Shown: positions 48,301-57,299 of the stretch, piece after piece
Layout: each line of letters starts with the position of its first letter
Position numbering within the stretch: the stretch's first letter is position 1
Source: Arctopsyche grandis
Lineage: Eukaryota > Arthropoda > Insecta > Trichoptera > Hydropsychidae
Reading direction: 5' to 3'
NCBI RefSeq assembly: GCF_051622035.1
Contig: NC_135365.1
Location: 7,466,501 to 7,530,500, forward strand
DNA: 64,000 nucleotides
The notes under the pieces: model-generated
Database searches by the model: none
What the model saw: only the letters and a program-made list of their open reading frames with translations
Told to the model about the DNA's origin: nothing
Made by a program: the position numbers and the translations under genes

Positions 48301-51300
48301 AAAGGGTCAGGTCGTTCTACGGTCAACTTGTAAACCAACGACCGCATAAAGAAATGCTTTCATGCTAGCAAATATGCATAGATAACACTTAATAATCTGA
48401 ATTTCCAAGTTTTTATGTAAAATTTTTAGCATTTTTTCGTTTTAATGTATTCAAGAAATACATATATATCTAGAATTTTGAAAACAGGGTTGTCAAAACT
48501 AAAGTATCTGTAGGTATAGATAGGTACATAAGTATTATGTACATAGGTCGAAATCTCTTTTAGGGGTGTCATAACTTATGACTCATAAGTAAGGAAAGGC
48601 GGTCAGGATGCTTTTGCCCAAAAAATGGGTTCACTATTGTCAATTTCTATTGTCAACCTTTTTTTTGCTCTCTAGCTTTGTAGGACAATAGTTAACCCTT
48701 TTTCTTGAGAAATAGAAACTCCACCGCCGAAGACTAGTCAAGTAGACTTAGGTTAAGGATCGGGGTACTATTGTCAATTTCTAAGAAAAATCATTTTTGC
48801 TTTCTTTCTTTGAACACAGATGGAACGGTCTATTGTTATTTGCAAATGCCCCGATCGCTAGCCAAAGTCTAGTCATAAGTAAATGATGGAGTCTAATTAG
48901 TACAAATTGTTTTTGCTATTATTTACTTTGTCGAAAATCTTTTTTCACAAGCTTTTATTGCTCTCTTGCATTCAACATTGCTAGAACGTGTATTATTATT
49001 TGCCATTGCCAATGAGCATCCGATCCCCATAAGTAGCTAAGACAAACCTGCATACGTATTGCCAATTGTATTCATTATAGATTTAAATTTCAGCTGAAAT
49101 GGAGAGTCTTTGTACTCCGTGGGGACTTCCACCTCCAGCGTACAGCTTTAGCCATCAGCAGAATAGAAGTAGATATGGATCCACTCTGGAGATGAGGGAA
49201 ACCTGTCCAGTATCTGCCCAACAAGATCTACTACCCAGAAGGCAGAGAAGTCCCTCGCTGCCTCCAATTTCCAACTACCAGCAAGATCAGACCAACTTTG
49301 AAACCGTCCAAAGCTCTAAACAGACCACCGTCGAAGTTCACCAAGAAACCAACAACAATGTTAAATATCGTTTTGAAGATGGCGAGGGAGAGACTTCTGG
49401 ATACGCCAGCGACTGTGTGCCTCAATCGTCACCAGAATTTTGGCAAAACAAGCAAAAGTTCCTAAACAGCTTGTCGACTAACAATAGGAATGAATGTGTC
49501 GACAATACTTTCTCAAATTATTCAGCAGAATCTAGAAATAATTTGCCTATTCCAGCGTGGCATCATAGTTCCAGGTAATATAATAGCTCAAATCTCCTGT
49601 ATAACTAGATCAATACTTTTATATTCTTTTTTATAACATTTTTTACTATAATGTAAAGCGTTTAAGCCTCAAAAATATCCTAATCTCCACTCTGAACCAA
49701 TGGGTTTAATTAATGTAATCAACTTTTTCAAGCTCCGTGATTTTGAATTGAACTGTGCTAACACTTTCTGGTCAGATTAATTGCCAGTAGCAGTTTCACC
49801 GGAAAGTACTGGACATCTCAATTTACCACCCACGCTGATAGGATCACTAATTACATATATTCACTCTCTTCAGATAGTCACTTTCAACAAAACACTCATC
49901 GGGTGAGGTTACACGTTCCATTTGGCCACCCCTGGTTTACATAGATACGCAGATCGGATGCGTATTTCGTAATATAAAATCGCCAATTAAGTTTGGCCTG
50001 AATCTTGCACGTAATATTTTCCACTCGAAGATTTTTATTCTCGATTCGAATCACGCGAACACTATAAACGTCTCATTGGCACATTTCGGCGAGGGGGTGA
50101 CAAGGGGTTAACGATTTTTCCACAGAAAAACCAAAAAGGGGGTTAGACCGGTCTGAGTTTCGTTGTACAGTTTGCTGGACACACACGCGCCACCCTACTG
50201 ACCGTTCGATTGATTTATAATTATCATTTTATGTCTTTTTGGAATCAAAGCGGTCAACAGGAGAGGTGGTCCAGGGAAGCCGAAGATCAGAGACCGCGTT
50301 GGGGAGATCGTGGAGTTGCCGCTGGACGTCTTTGGGAACCAAGAGAGCCTGGCGCTAGACTACCACAAGTAGGTATCCAAAAGTTTTTTTTTTTTTAGTG
50401 ATCTTTTTGTGTGGTGAGAAGTGGAAGTGAATAAAAATAGACAGAAGTTGTATCAATACTACCAATTCTGACTCTAAGTCATCGCGAAATGACTAGAATC
50501 ATCTACATATGTATGTATGTTCGGTAATACAGTGTCAAAGTTCTATAAATTAGTGCTACTATAATACATTGATAAAAATTAAGCCAAATGAATTAGAAGT
50601 CTACTTTACTTCCTTGGACAAGTAAATTTCCCATCATTTGCAGAGCTACTAAATGTGTGTTTGTGGACCAATTTAGTCAAGTGCATTAGACAAGTGGAAT
50701 GTAAATCGTGCTTATTAGATGCAACTATATCATGAAGTTTATTTTAGTACAATTTTTTACAATTTATTTTTGGATTAAAAAAAGTAGGTACGCGTGGTAT
50801 CTAAAGATTAGATTTCAATTAGGACTGTGGAGTCAGAGCCGGAGTCATAAAAAATTAACCGATTCCGACTCCTTTTTTTTATTATTTTCTTTAACTAAAG
50901 TACATAATACGGCATGTGTCAACTAGAGTCTCTAATTTTATTGAAGTAAATCCACTAGTAAATTGAAATTTATTTATAAAAATCAACTCGTTGAATTGCA
51001 CGTATTTCGATGTTTTATGGCCAAAACCGATTGTTTCTTCCGTCTCATACTTTTTTTACAACGGTTTTCTATACTTTACTTCACTTATCGGTCTGACACT
51101 ACATATATCCTTTGCCATTTTTATTTTACTGTGGGTTTTTTACTGATATTTTTTACTGAGTTATTGATTTATTTGTGTATGAAATTCGTACACTACATGT
51201 GAATGTACATATCTACTTACATTTTTAATTTATACCTATTTCATTATCAATAATTCAATAAATTGAGTTACATGTCAATTTTTATTGAATTTTTTTGTTT

Positions 51301-54300
51301 CCATTATTTTTTATATTTTTAAAATCGCTATTATTTTTAATATTAACGTTGACAAGAAAAGTTGATCTTACTAAAATTGTTCATGTTGGAGTCGGAGATT
51401 GGAGTCGGAGTCGGAGTCCGAGTCGAATCATAAAATACAGTCGGAGTTGGAGTCGGTAAATTTTGATATGACTCCACAATCGTCTTTCCAATATAAGCGA
51501 CCTTTCGATGTGACATCCCATTAATCATCCCTCGATCCTGGACCATTTTTTCATTATAAATATTCAGGTCAATGTGCCATAATATTAAGTCACGCAAACG
51601 CATATTAACTAGAATTCATGTCTGAAACATAACCTATAATTATAATGTAATATTACATTTTGAATATTTTAATATATTCACAAATAATGACCTCGCCTGT
51701 TCTATAATACAAATATAATATAAATTAAATACACACTAATACTATAAATATATTCTTATACATACAAATGATGAAATGAATCAATGTTGAAATAGTTATT
51801 ATTTTAAACACGAAATCATTCGATTAACGGAATATACATAATACTAAGCATATACATAATACTAAACGTATACGGTTCAAAGTTTTCGATTGAAACTGTT
51901 GGGCATTTAACATGAAAGTATGCGACCTGTAATAAAATTTCATACTAATAAATAGGACAATGTTCTTACATATATTCCACTTAGCCATACTGGTACTTGA
52001 CTAAATCCTTGGATACGCGTAGATCAGGCTTTATTTATCATATTAGTGATAACAGTTTGCTATTAAAATCCTACTACATTTATCGACATATCGCAAACAT
52101 TCTAGACGCGCACGTCAAGCTCAGTCTTGTATAGTCGGGAGTCTCACAAGGACACTTTCTGTATAGATCAACCGATTACGAGTAAGGATCATCTGACTCA
52201 AGAGAAGAGAACAATTTAGATACTTACGGGTAAGTTCCGGAAGTATGCCTTGAATCTTTTTGATCATTTTGATGGTTATGTTGTACGTCGTTTTGATATT
52301 GGATCAATGAAAACATTGGAAACCGTTCCCCTCCCCCCTACTGAAAATCTACCTCAAATACGTAACGAACTTTTATTTTAATTTTAGGTATCGGCGAGAG
52401 GTACTCCGTCTTGGGTGGAACGCAGTTTGAACCTCATAGACAATGGTGATTCGCAAATTTTGGTTTTGGACCATCAGATCAGCGGTTCCGTGAAGAGTGA
52501 AGGATCTGATTCCAGAACCATGTCGGATAATCATTCGTAAATATTATTTTTGCTTTTTATTTCTTCGTAAATACGAAAAAAAATTACACTATTTTCTGTT
52601 TTAGGAACAAATATCTTTTGGGTCAAAACGCACCTATTGAACCAACAGTGAAAGCTGAACGTGAATATAGAAGACTAAAAGCACTTGAGCTACAAGCTGC
52701 CATAGTGCAGCAGTTAGAAGATAGAGATAGGCAGAAGAGAGAAGAGAAGGAGAGGCGTATACGGGAGGAGAGGGAAGAAGATGAACGATTCAGGAAGCAA
52801 CAAGAGCTAGAAAGAAAAAGACTAGAAGACGAAAGACGTATTGCTGATGAAAAGCAAAAGAGAGAGCAGAAACGAGCCGAAGCTTTGAGGCTGGCTCTGG
52901 AAAGAGCTGAACAGCAAGCCAAGTTAGAAAAAGAAAATAAGAAGAATAGACGATTCAGAGAGCAATTTGACTCGATGAGTCTCAATTCAGAATTAGATTT
53001 TCAAAAATCATCAGACAGAAGTCCAACGAAGGATACAGTAAACCAGCGCACCCTCAACGAGTCCAAGTTGATACAAAACATTTACATAGAGCAAGCGTAC
53101 AGTCCTAGAAGAAAAGTAGGACAAGATCAGACACAGTACCAAGGAACAACGGAAACGAATATAGTTATGTCAAATTCTGCGAGGTTTCGCCAAGTCGAAA
53201 GTGTTACGAGTGAAACTAAGAAAGTGGAGACTCCCAGACAGAACCCCCAAGAGTCGCTGTTTCAAGGAAACCAACCGTTAAGTCTAATGCCTGAAGCTCC
53301 TTTGAGTTTAGTGCAAATACCGATAGCCCAAGAAATGTTTGCTCCCATTAATTTCGGACATGGAAGTGGTGTTCAAATGGCACTTTTAGTCCCGCCAAAC
53401 ATGAATAGTATATATCCTTGTGTTCATCAGCCCATAAGTATGCAATTATATAGCTCAGATCCAAATTTCCAGCAGAGAACTAACTATCACATGCATTCTC
53501 AAACAGATACAGATGAGACTTCCTCTAATAAAGACCTAGTTAATAAGATACTGACCCCCTCAAAGTATAGGAATTGCAAAGATGCGAGCACTCAAACTGA
53601 TGCTGAACCTTTATCTTTGAAGAGTATAGGAATTGTAGAAGAAAAGGTAAAGCAAAGAACGAAATCCAATGAATTGTATGAAAATGCAGAGCAGAATACT
53701 TCAGAGGAAAAATTAAACAGTTTAGCGAGTAAGAAAGAAAAGCGACACCAGTCAGAAGAAAGATTGGCTAATAAGGATTTAGAAAGTAGACCTAAATGGG
53801 GAGTAAATAAACCACCTACACAGTATAAAAAACAAAGCGAAAAAGACATATTTTATACTCAAAAGCGTAAATTACGTCTGAGAAAAAGAATGCAAGAGAA
53901 AAATTATACTTCGCACTCCAGTGATGACAATAGATCTCCAAGTCCTACTCCAATACACGCTAAAAGCTCTAACGATAAGAACAGAATAAGTTTGAGTGAT
54001 TACCATTGGCAAAAAAAATCGGAGAATCAAGAAAAGATACATTATCCAAGAAATTTAATAGTGGAAACGACACAAATAACTCCTTTAGAATGTGATTCCA
54101 ATGGACTAGTTCACGTTGGTGAAAATAGCGTAACTACCAAAAGAACGTATGTGCAAAAGAAGAACATTATGCCCCAAAGTGGTATGAGTTTATCACAAAA
54201 ATTTATGAATGATAAGTATGGCAATCCCAAATTGTGGCAAGGAAGTGATAAACCAGAAAGTATACTACCTCCAGAGTTAATAACTAGTGATAATAAAACG

Positions 54301-54549
54301 CGAGATGACGATTCAGGTGCTAAATTCAAAGATAAAATGGAAAATCGGAAGCGATACAACGATAACATCAATAGATCCAAACGAGATCAATCGAATTATT
54401 ATAAAGATCAAGAGGCAAACCAACCAGTAGTGCTAGATCAGCTTAGATCGCTGAGGGAGAGTTTGAAGAAACAGCAACAGATTTGGGGCAAGTACGAAGC
54501 GAGGAGATCTCCTAGTCCAAAACACGAAGTCGATTTAGAAATGGAATAG
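36303..54549 (+). CDS. CCDC66-like coiled-coil protein
   Basis: Exons are 36303-36369, 49094-49574, 50251-50368, 52388-52536 and 52605-54549; phases match at every junction and give 919 residues. CCDC66 proteins associate with microtubules, centrosomes and cilia; this role is inferred from the family. The short first exon reads LSLVERKKRQWAQER, resembling the EAKKAQWRKELDEQ region of vertebrate CCDC66, and its split codon joins exactly to AEMESLCTPWG. Exon 4 gives GTPSWVERSLNLID. The last exon opens with NKYLLGQNAPIEPT and a highly charged coiled coil at about residues 289-389 (EREYRRLKALELQAAIVQQL onward), the CCDC66 domain. The rest is Ser-rich and low-complexity with a DASTQTD motif. Intron 1 is 12.7 kb and full of transposons. 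The third exon's acceptor is the weakest site. If exon 1 were wrong, ATG 49099 would give 895 residues. Confidence 0.82.
38339..38690 (+). mobile_element. Short Helitron-like copy
   Basis: It begins TATATAAAAACCGACTATCG, contains CGGACGATCAACCAGTATGG as in the 33.2-kb copy, and ends in the CCCGTTGA/TCAACGGG hairpin and CTAG at 38687-38690. It lacks both minisatellites. Confidence 0.6.
39398..39575. mobile_element. MITE with GGGCCGGGCC ends
   Basis: Terminal inverted repeats GGGCCGGGCCACACCGTGC and the inverse of GGGCCGGGCCGCACCGTGC. The interior contains CAGACCAATGCATGCAGG and CCATACATTTTTTCGTGTCG. It is the same family as 56462-56803, here flanked by AAA on both sides. Confidence 0.75.
40338..40740 (-). 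mobile_element. RTE-type LINE 3' fragment, minus strand
   Basis: The left end is a (CAT)n tail; reading leftward from 40740 it carries the reverse complement of GGATGTGAAACTTGGAC and CTTTGTGTAACATTTTGG, as in the RTE copy at 56.4 kb. It abuts a SINE head at 40741 with the same junction as the copy near 43100. Confidence 0.65.
40741..41175 (+). repeat. Full-length tRNA-derived SINE (reference copy)
   Basis: The head has an A-box-like TGGCTCGGTGG and a B box GGTTCGATCCC, typical of a tRNA-derived Pol III promoter. The body follows with CTGGTCAGACTTGG, ATCGTTTCCTATCAG, TTCATTGTTGAAACGGTTCC and ATTTATGTAATAAAAAATG. The 3' end is a hairpin, CAGGAAGGCGCTTTGG with GGCCTTCCTG, then a short TATATATG tail. 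About a dozen copies are in this window. Confidence 0.75.
42188..42320. mobile_element. hAT-type MITE with 8-bp target duplication
   Basis: Element 42188-42320 has ends TAGAGGTAGGATAGTCAC and the inverse of TAGTCACCGGACCC, flanked by GTGATGAC (42180-42187 and 42321-42328). The interior shares GGTTCGGCAAACCTTTAACA with 15476-15619. Confidence 0.7.
42329..42478. mobile_element. Adjacent hAT-type MITE
   Basis: The ends are TAAAGGGCGGATAGGGAGCG and the inverse of TAGAGGTAGGACCGGAAGCG. It starts directly after the duplication of the previous element; its own duplication is not evident. Confidence 0.55.
42845..43100 (-). repeat. SINE copy fused to RTE fragment
   Basis: A minus-strand SINE without tail ends in GCCATGCTGCTGGC and joins AATGGATGTGAAACTTGG of an RTE fragment. 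The junction is the same as at 40740/40741, in opposite orientation. Confidence 0.65.
43101..43470 (+). mobile_element. RTE fragment interrupted by a MITE
   Basis: RTE sequence (ATTGAACGCCAAATTG, then CAAAGTCCAATGCA) is broken at about 43162 and resumes with GGCATAACGAGGAGAGATAG at about 43411. The insert (about 43165-43405) is the reverse complement of most of 60964-61213. Confidence 0.6.
43500..45470. other. Intron DNA, no feature supported
   Basis: AT-rich sequence within intron 1 of the CCDC66-like gene. No coding exon or complete repeat was recognised. Confidence 0.3.
45475..45885 (-). repeat. Near full-length SINE, minus strand
   Basis: It has the tail hairpin ACCAGGAAGACCTAACAGG, the body TTTTGCCAATTTGATGGAGG and the inverted B box GGGATCAAACCC near the right end. 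Confidence 0.65.
46300..46640 (-). repeat. Diverged SINE copy, minus strand
   Basis: It keeps AATCAGATAAATTGGCAAAC, GATAGGAAACGATTGATC and an inverted B box GGGAACGAACCC, but the tail hairpin is degenerate. Confidence 0.5.
46654..47050. mobile_element. Fold-back element built of GGTCAGTAT subrepeats
   Basis: The left half repeats GGCCAGTAT or GGTCAGTAT every 30-50 bp; the right half has the inverse (ATACTGACC with TTTAATATAAA). AGTTATG flanks both sides. The right end, inverted, reads CAGGGCTTGTATTG, which is hAT-like, but the left terminus seems truncated. Confidence 0.5.
47060..48580. other. Intron DNA, no feature supported
   Basis: AT-rich sequence within intron 1 of the CCDC66-like gene without recognisable repeats or exons. 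Confidence 0.3.
48590..48871. mobile_element. Two adjacent hAT-like MITEs
   Basis: Element one (48590-48736) begins TAAGGAAAGGCGGTCAGGAT and contains ATGGGTTCACTATTGTC; element two (48743-48871) has ends TAGACTTAGG and the inverse of TAGACTTTGG with GATCGGGG. The outer flanks CTCATAAG (48582-48589) and GTCATAAG (48872-48879) match at seven of eight bases, as if the pair moved together or one nested beside the other. Confidence 0.5.
51385..51460. repeat. GGAGTC hexamer repeat
   Basis: A degenerate tandem of GGAGTCGGAGTCGGAGTCC lies in intron 3 of the CCDC66-like gene. Isolated relatives occur near 5415 and 50830, so it probably belongs to a dispersed repeat. Confidence 0.6.
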
Positions 54550-54698
54550 AAAACGAATAGAGCACAATTTAGATTTTAATAAGTTGCACCATTTTTATTT
54601 TGTACCTAAGTAACCTTAGTAACGTTAGCTTGATTGGATTGGGTTTTGTTTGATCGATAAGACCAACTGCAGTGCTTCTAGAACTCCTACTAAAAACA

Positions 54699-55816
54699 AT
54701 GGATGATCCGTTCGGAAAGAAAAAGGAGGTAGCTCCAGTTTTAGACCTGTCTAAGGTCACGATAAATTCACAGGAAGAGTTCCGCAGGACTTTTGAGAGA
54801 GTTCCTGACTTTAAAGTCAAGCCAGAAAAGGTATGTGACTTCAAATTAACTACATGAACACTCTAGGATCGGCTGAAGTAGCACTATATAACTCCAGGTG
54901 CGTCCCGAAGATGTAAAGGTGAGGGATGCCCTCGAAGATCAGAAGTTTAAGATCCCCAAAAAGGAGCTGAGAATGTATGAAAAGCTGGGTACCAGAGGTT
55001 TCGAAGAGAAGCAGTACACATTCATGGATCCAATACCCGTTGAAATGCAATCGTTGAAATTGGAAGATCTCTACTCTGTTTCGATAGATTGGAAGATGCT
55101 GACGTCACTCAGGCCTAAGTCTAAAGTTGAGGAAGAGTACTTCGGCAGGTTAGTAAACGCCTGTCATTTAGTTAAAGATACTTTTCTACATTGAATATAC
55201 ATATGTAAGTTTTGGTCTTTGTATTATTTCAGACTAGTTGAATTGGGAAAATCAGAACTCAGAACAATACACAGGGATAAAAGGGAACTCTTGATGAACA
55301 CAGCAATCAGAAAGACAAAAAACCGATCAGGAGTTGTAGAAACTAGGATCATATCCTGTTCAGAATGTGGAGAAGAGTTCTGTGATGGTGTGTATTAATT
55401 TTTATAACAGTAATATGTACGTATTGCATAGTAATGCCATAGTAGAAATAAGCAGGTATGAATGTAACCGTTTTTACCATAGATATAGAATAACCATAGA
55501 TGTATTCTATATCTATGGTTTTAACAGAATGTATTTAAGCATACCTTTTGATTTATAGCATGGTTTTTTTTTAAATTGTTTGTATCTTTTAGGAAAGTTA
55601 TGTATCATCAACAACTATGACAGCTTGGCTAGAGTACAAGTGGAGCCAGAGAGGAAAGTTGTCAAATCGACGACAGGAAATCAAGAAGGTGGAAAATTGC
55701 GCAGGATTAAACGTAGAGTAAAAAGGAGAACGAGGAGCAAGAGTGCAGGAAATAAACAAAATACCAAAGAAAAGGGAAAAAAATCATCCGGTGCTAAAAG
55801 TGATACCGAATTATAA
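54699..55816 (+). CDS. Uncharacterised 253-aa protein with paired cysteines
   Basis: Exons are 54699-54830, 54898-55148, 55233-55387 and 55593-55816, all GT-AG and in phase, giving 253 residues. I do not recognise the family. The N-terminus MDDPFGKKKEVAPVLDLSKV is followed by a charged region with KELRMYEKLGTRGFEEKQYT and MDPIPVEMQSLKLEDLYSV. Then comes a possible metal-binding knuckle, CSECGEEFCDGKLC, with four cysteines in 14 residues, and an Arg/Lys-rich tail. No signal peptide or membrane segment is seen, so a nuclear or cytosolic protein is likely. It starts only 149 bp after the stop of the CCDC66-like gene, on the same strand, with no clear AATAAA between them. AATAAA at 56211-56216 probably ends the transcript. 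Confidence 0.75.
55476..55519. repeat. 17-bp perfect inverted repeat in an intron
   Basis: Arms ACCATAGATATAGAATA (55476-55492) and its inverse (55503-55519) flank a 10-nt loop that itself repeats ACCATAGAT. It lies in the last intron of the 253-aa gene. Confidence 0.75.
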
Positions 55817-56340
55817 ATTCACTATATTGACTCATTCCATTATATTCAAAAGGATCAAATATTTCACCTTGCTTTCTACTTATGGTTGCGATTAAAAATA
55901 ATCAGCTCATGTCCCGTGTATAAAAAGAAGTATCGATTGGACCAGATTGGCACTGAGCCCATGCCGTACACCAGAAAGAAGTCGCTTGCTAACAATAGCT
56001 TATTATATATAATCTCGAAATTGGTGGTCCTTTTCAAATTAAAATTAAAAATTCAGAGTCAATCGAGCACAGTATGAATTTTCCCTTTATGAAGTTTACT
56101 TTAGTCTACTTAAATATTTAAACTTCGTTCACTACGTCCGTGCACTTATTATAAACTTTGATACGTCTTTGTTACAATGTACCTATAGTATACATATATG
56201 AATATTATGAAATAAAACTTACAATCGAAATACGATTTTGTGGGTTTATTATATGTTAGTTCGTTTTGCTTATGACTTTAACCTGGAAGTCCCATTTTTA
56301 CTTTTCTTTTTCTTATAGTTTCGAATATTACCTGAGAGCA
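55817..56340 (+). other. 3' UTR region with a coding-like stretch
   Basis: After the stop at 55816 an acceptor-like AATAATCAG ends at 55904, and the following frame reads CPVYKKKYRLDQIG and TEPMPYTRKKSLANN. This might be an alternative last exon, but no in-frame donor was established. Confidence 0.3.
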
Positions 56341-56461
56341 ACCAAATCGTGAAATTAATTATATACATAATATATTTCATATGCCTGAAGAAAAAGATCT
56401 TCGATCAATGCTTTTTGCCAGTGATGACGTATGGATGTGAAACTTGGACACTGAACGCTAA

Positions 56462-56625
56462 GGGCCGGGCCGCACCATGCAACTTTGTCGGCCGACTAGT
56501 TGCGCGACACGAAAAAATGTATGGAAATGTGTGCGACAAACAAGTTGACGGGTGTGGCATATCCCATCTACTTGCATGCATTGGTCTGGTCGCCCTCAAC
56601 CAAGTCGCACGGTGAGGCCCGGCTC
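56462..56625. mobile_element. MITE copy 1, GGGCCGGGCC family
   Basis: The ends are GGGCCGGGCCGCACCATGC and the inverse of GAGCCGGGCCTCACCGTGC. TAA flanks both sides (56459-56461 and 56626-56628), a TWA-type duplication as in PIF/Harbinger. Confidence 0.75.
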
Positions 56626-56628
56626 TAA

Positions 56629-56803
56629 GGGCCGGGCCGCACCGTGAAACTTTGTCGGCCGACTAGTCGCGCGACACGAAAAAATGTATGGAAATGTGTG
56701 CGACAAACAAGTTGACGGGTGTGACATGTCCCATCTATCTGCATGCATTGGTCTGGTCGCCCTCAACCAAGTTGTTCGCGAGTTGAGCGGTGCGGCCCGG
56801 CCC
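56629..56803. mobile_element. MITE copy 2, directly tandem
   Basis: It starts GGGCCGGGCCGCACCGTG and ends with the inverse of the same sequence. It shares the middle TAA (56626-56628) with copy 1 and has TAA at 56804-56806. Its interior is close to copy 1, with an added GTTGTTCGCGAGTTGAG-type insertion. Confidence 0.75.
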
Positions 56804-57299
56804 TAAGATGCTACACAAAGTCCAATGCACAAAGAATTAGGGAACGCTGTATGCTGGGCATAACGAGGAAAGACAGGAAGCGTATGACAATGGTAGAGGA
56901 CATAGTGGATAGAGTAAAGAGATTGAAATGGCAATGGGCGGGCCACGTGGCTAGAAGAATGGGGAAAAGAAGTGCTTGAATGGTACCCGAGAGAATGCAA
57001 AAGGGTAAAAGGAAGATCGCAGGGAAGATGGGTAGACGAAATTAGGAAAATGTGTGGGGTGAGACGAATGAGAGTTGCGCAAAAGCGTGTTGGAAAGGCC
57101 TTCATCCAACAGTGTATGGTGAATGGCTGTAAATTATGATGATAATTCATATAATAATACATCAGGCATTAAAATGTTCATTAGTTTTGAAGATTGAAAG
57201 ATTGACGGTGAGCGGTGCAGCATTCAAGGAATCTAGCTTTTATAAATATGACTAGAAAAACAAAATGTATCAATTTTAAGAATATTTATTGTGAGATGG

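Larger units (their letters stand above)
56375..57140 (+). pseudogene. RTE-type LINE 3' remnant split by two MITEs
   Basis: The frame IFDQCFLPVMTYGCETWTLN and, after the inserts, ERCMLGITRKDRKRM and KRLKWQWAGHVARRMGKRS are the conserved C-terminal region of RTE reverse transcriptases. Then EWYPRECKRVKGRSQGRWVDE-like frames continue to about 57130 and end in an ATGATGATA tail. Frameshifts and stops show it is dead. Two MITEs sit at 56462-56803. Confidence 0.8.
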
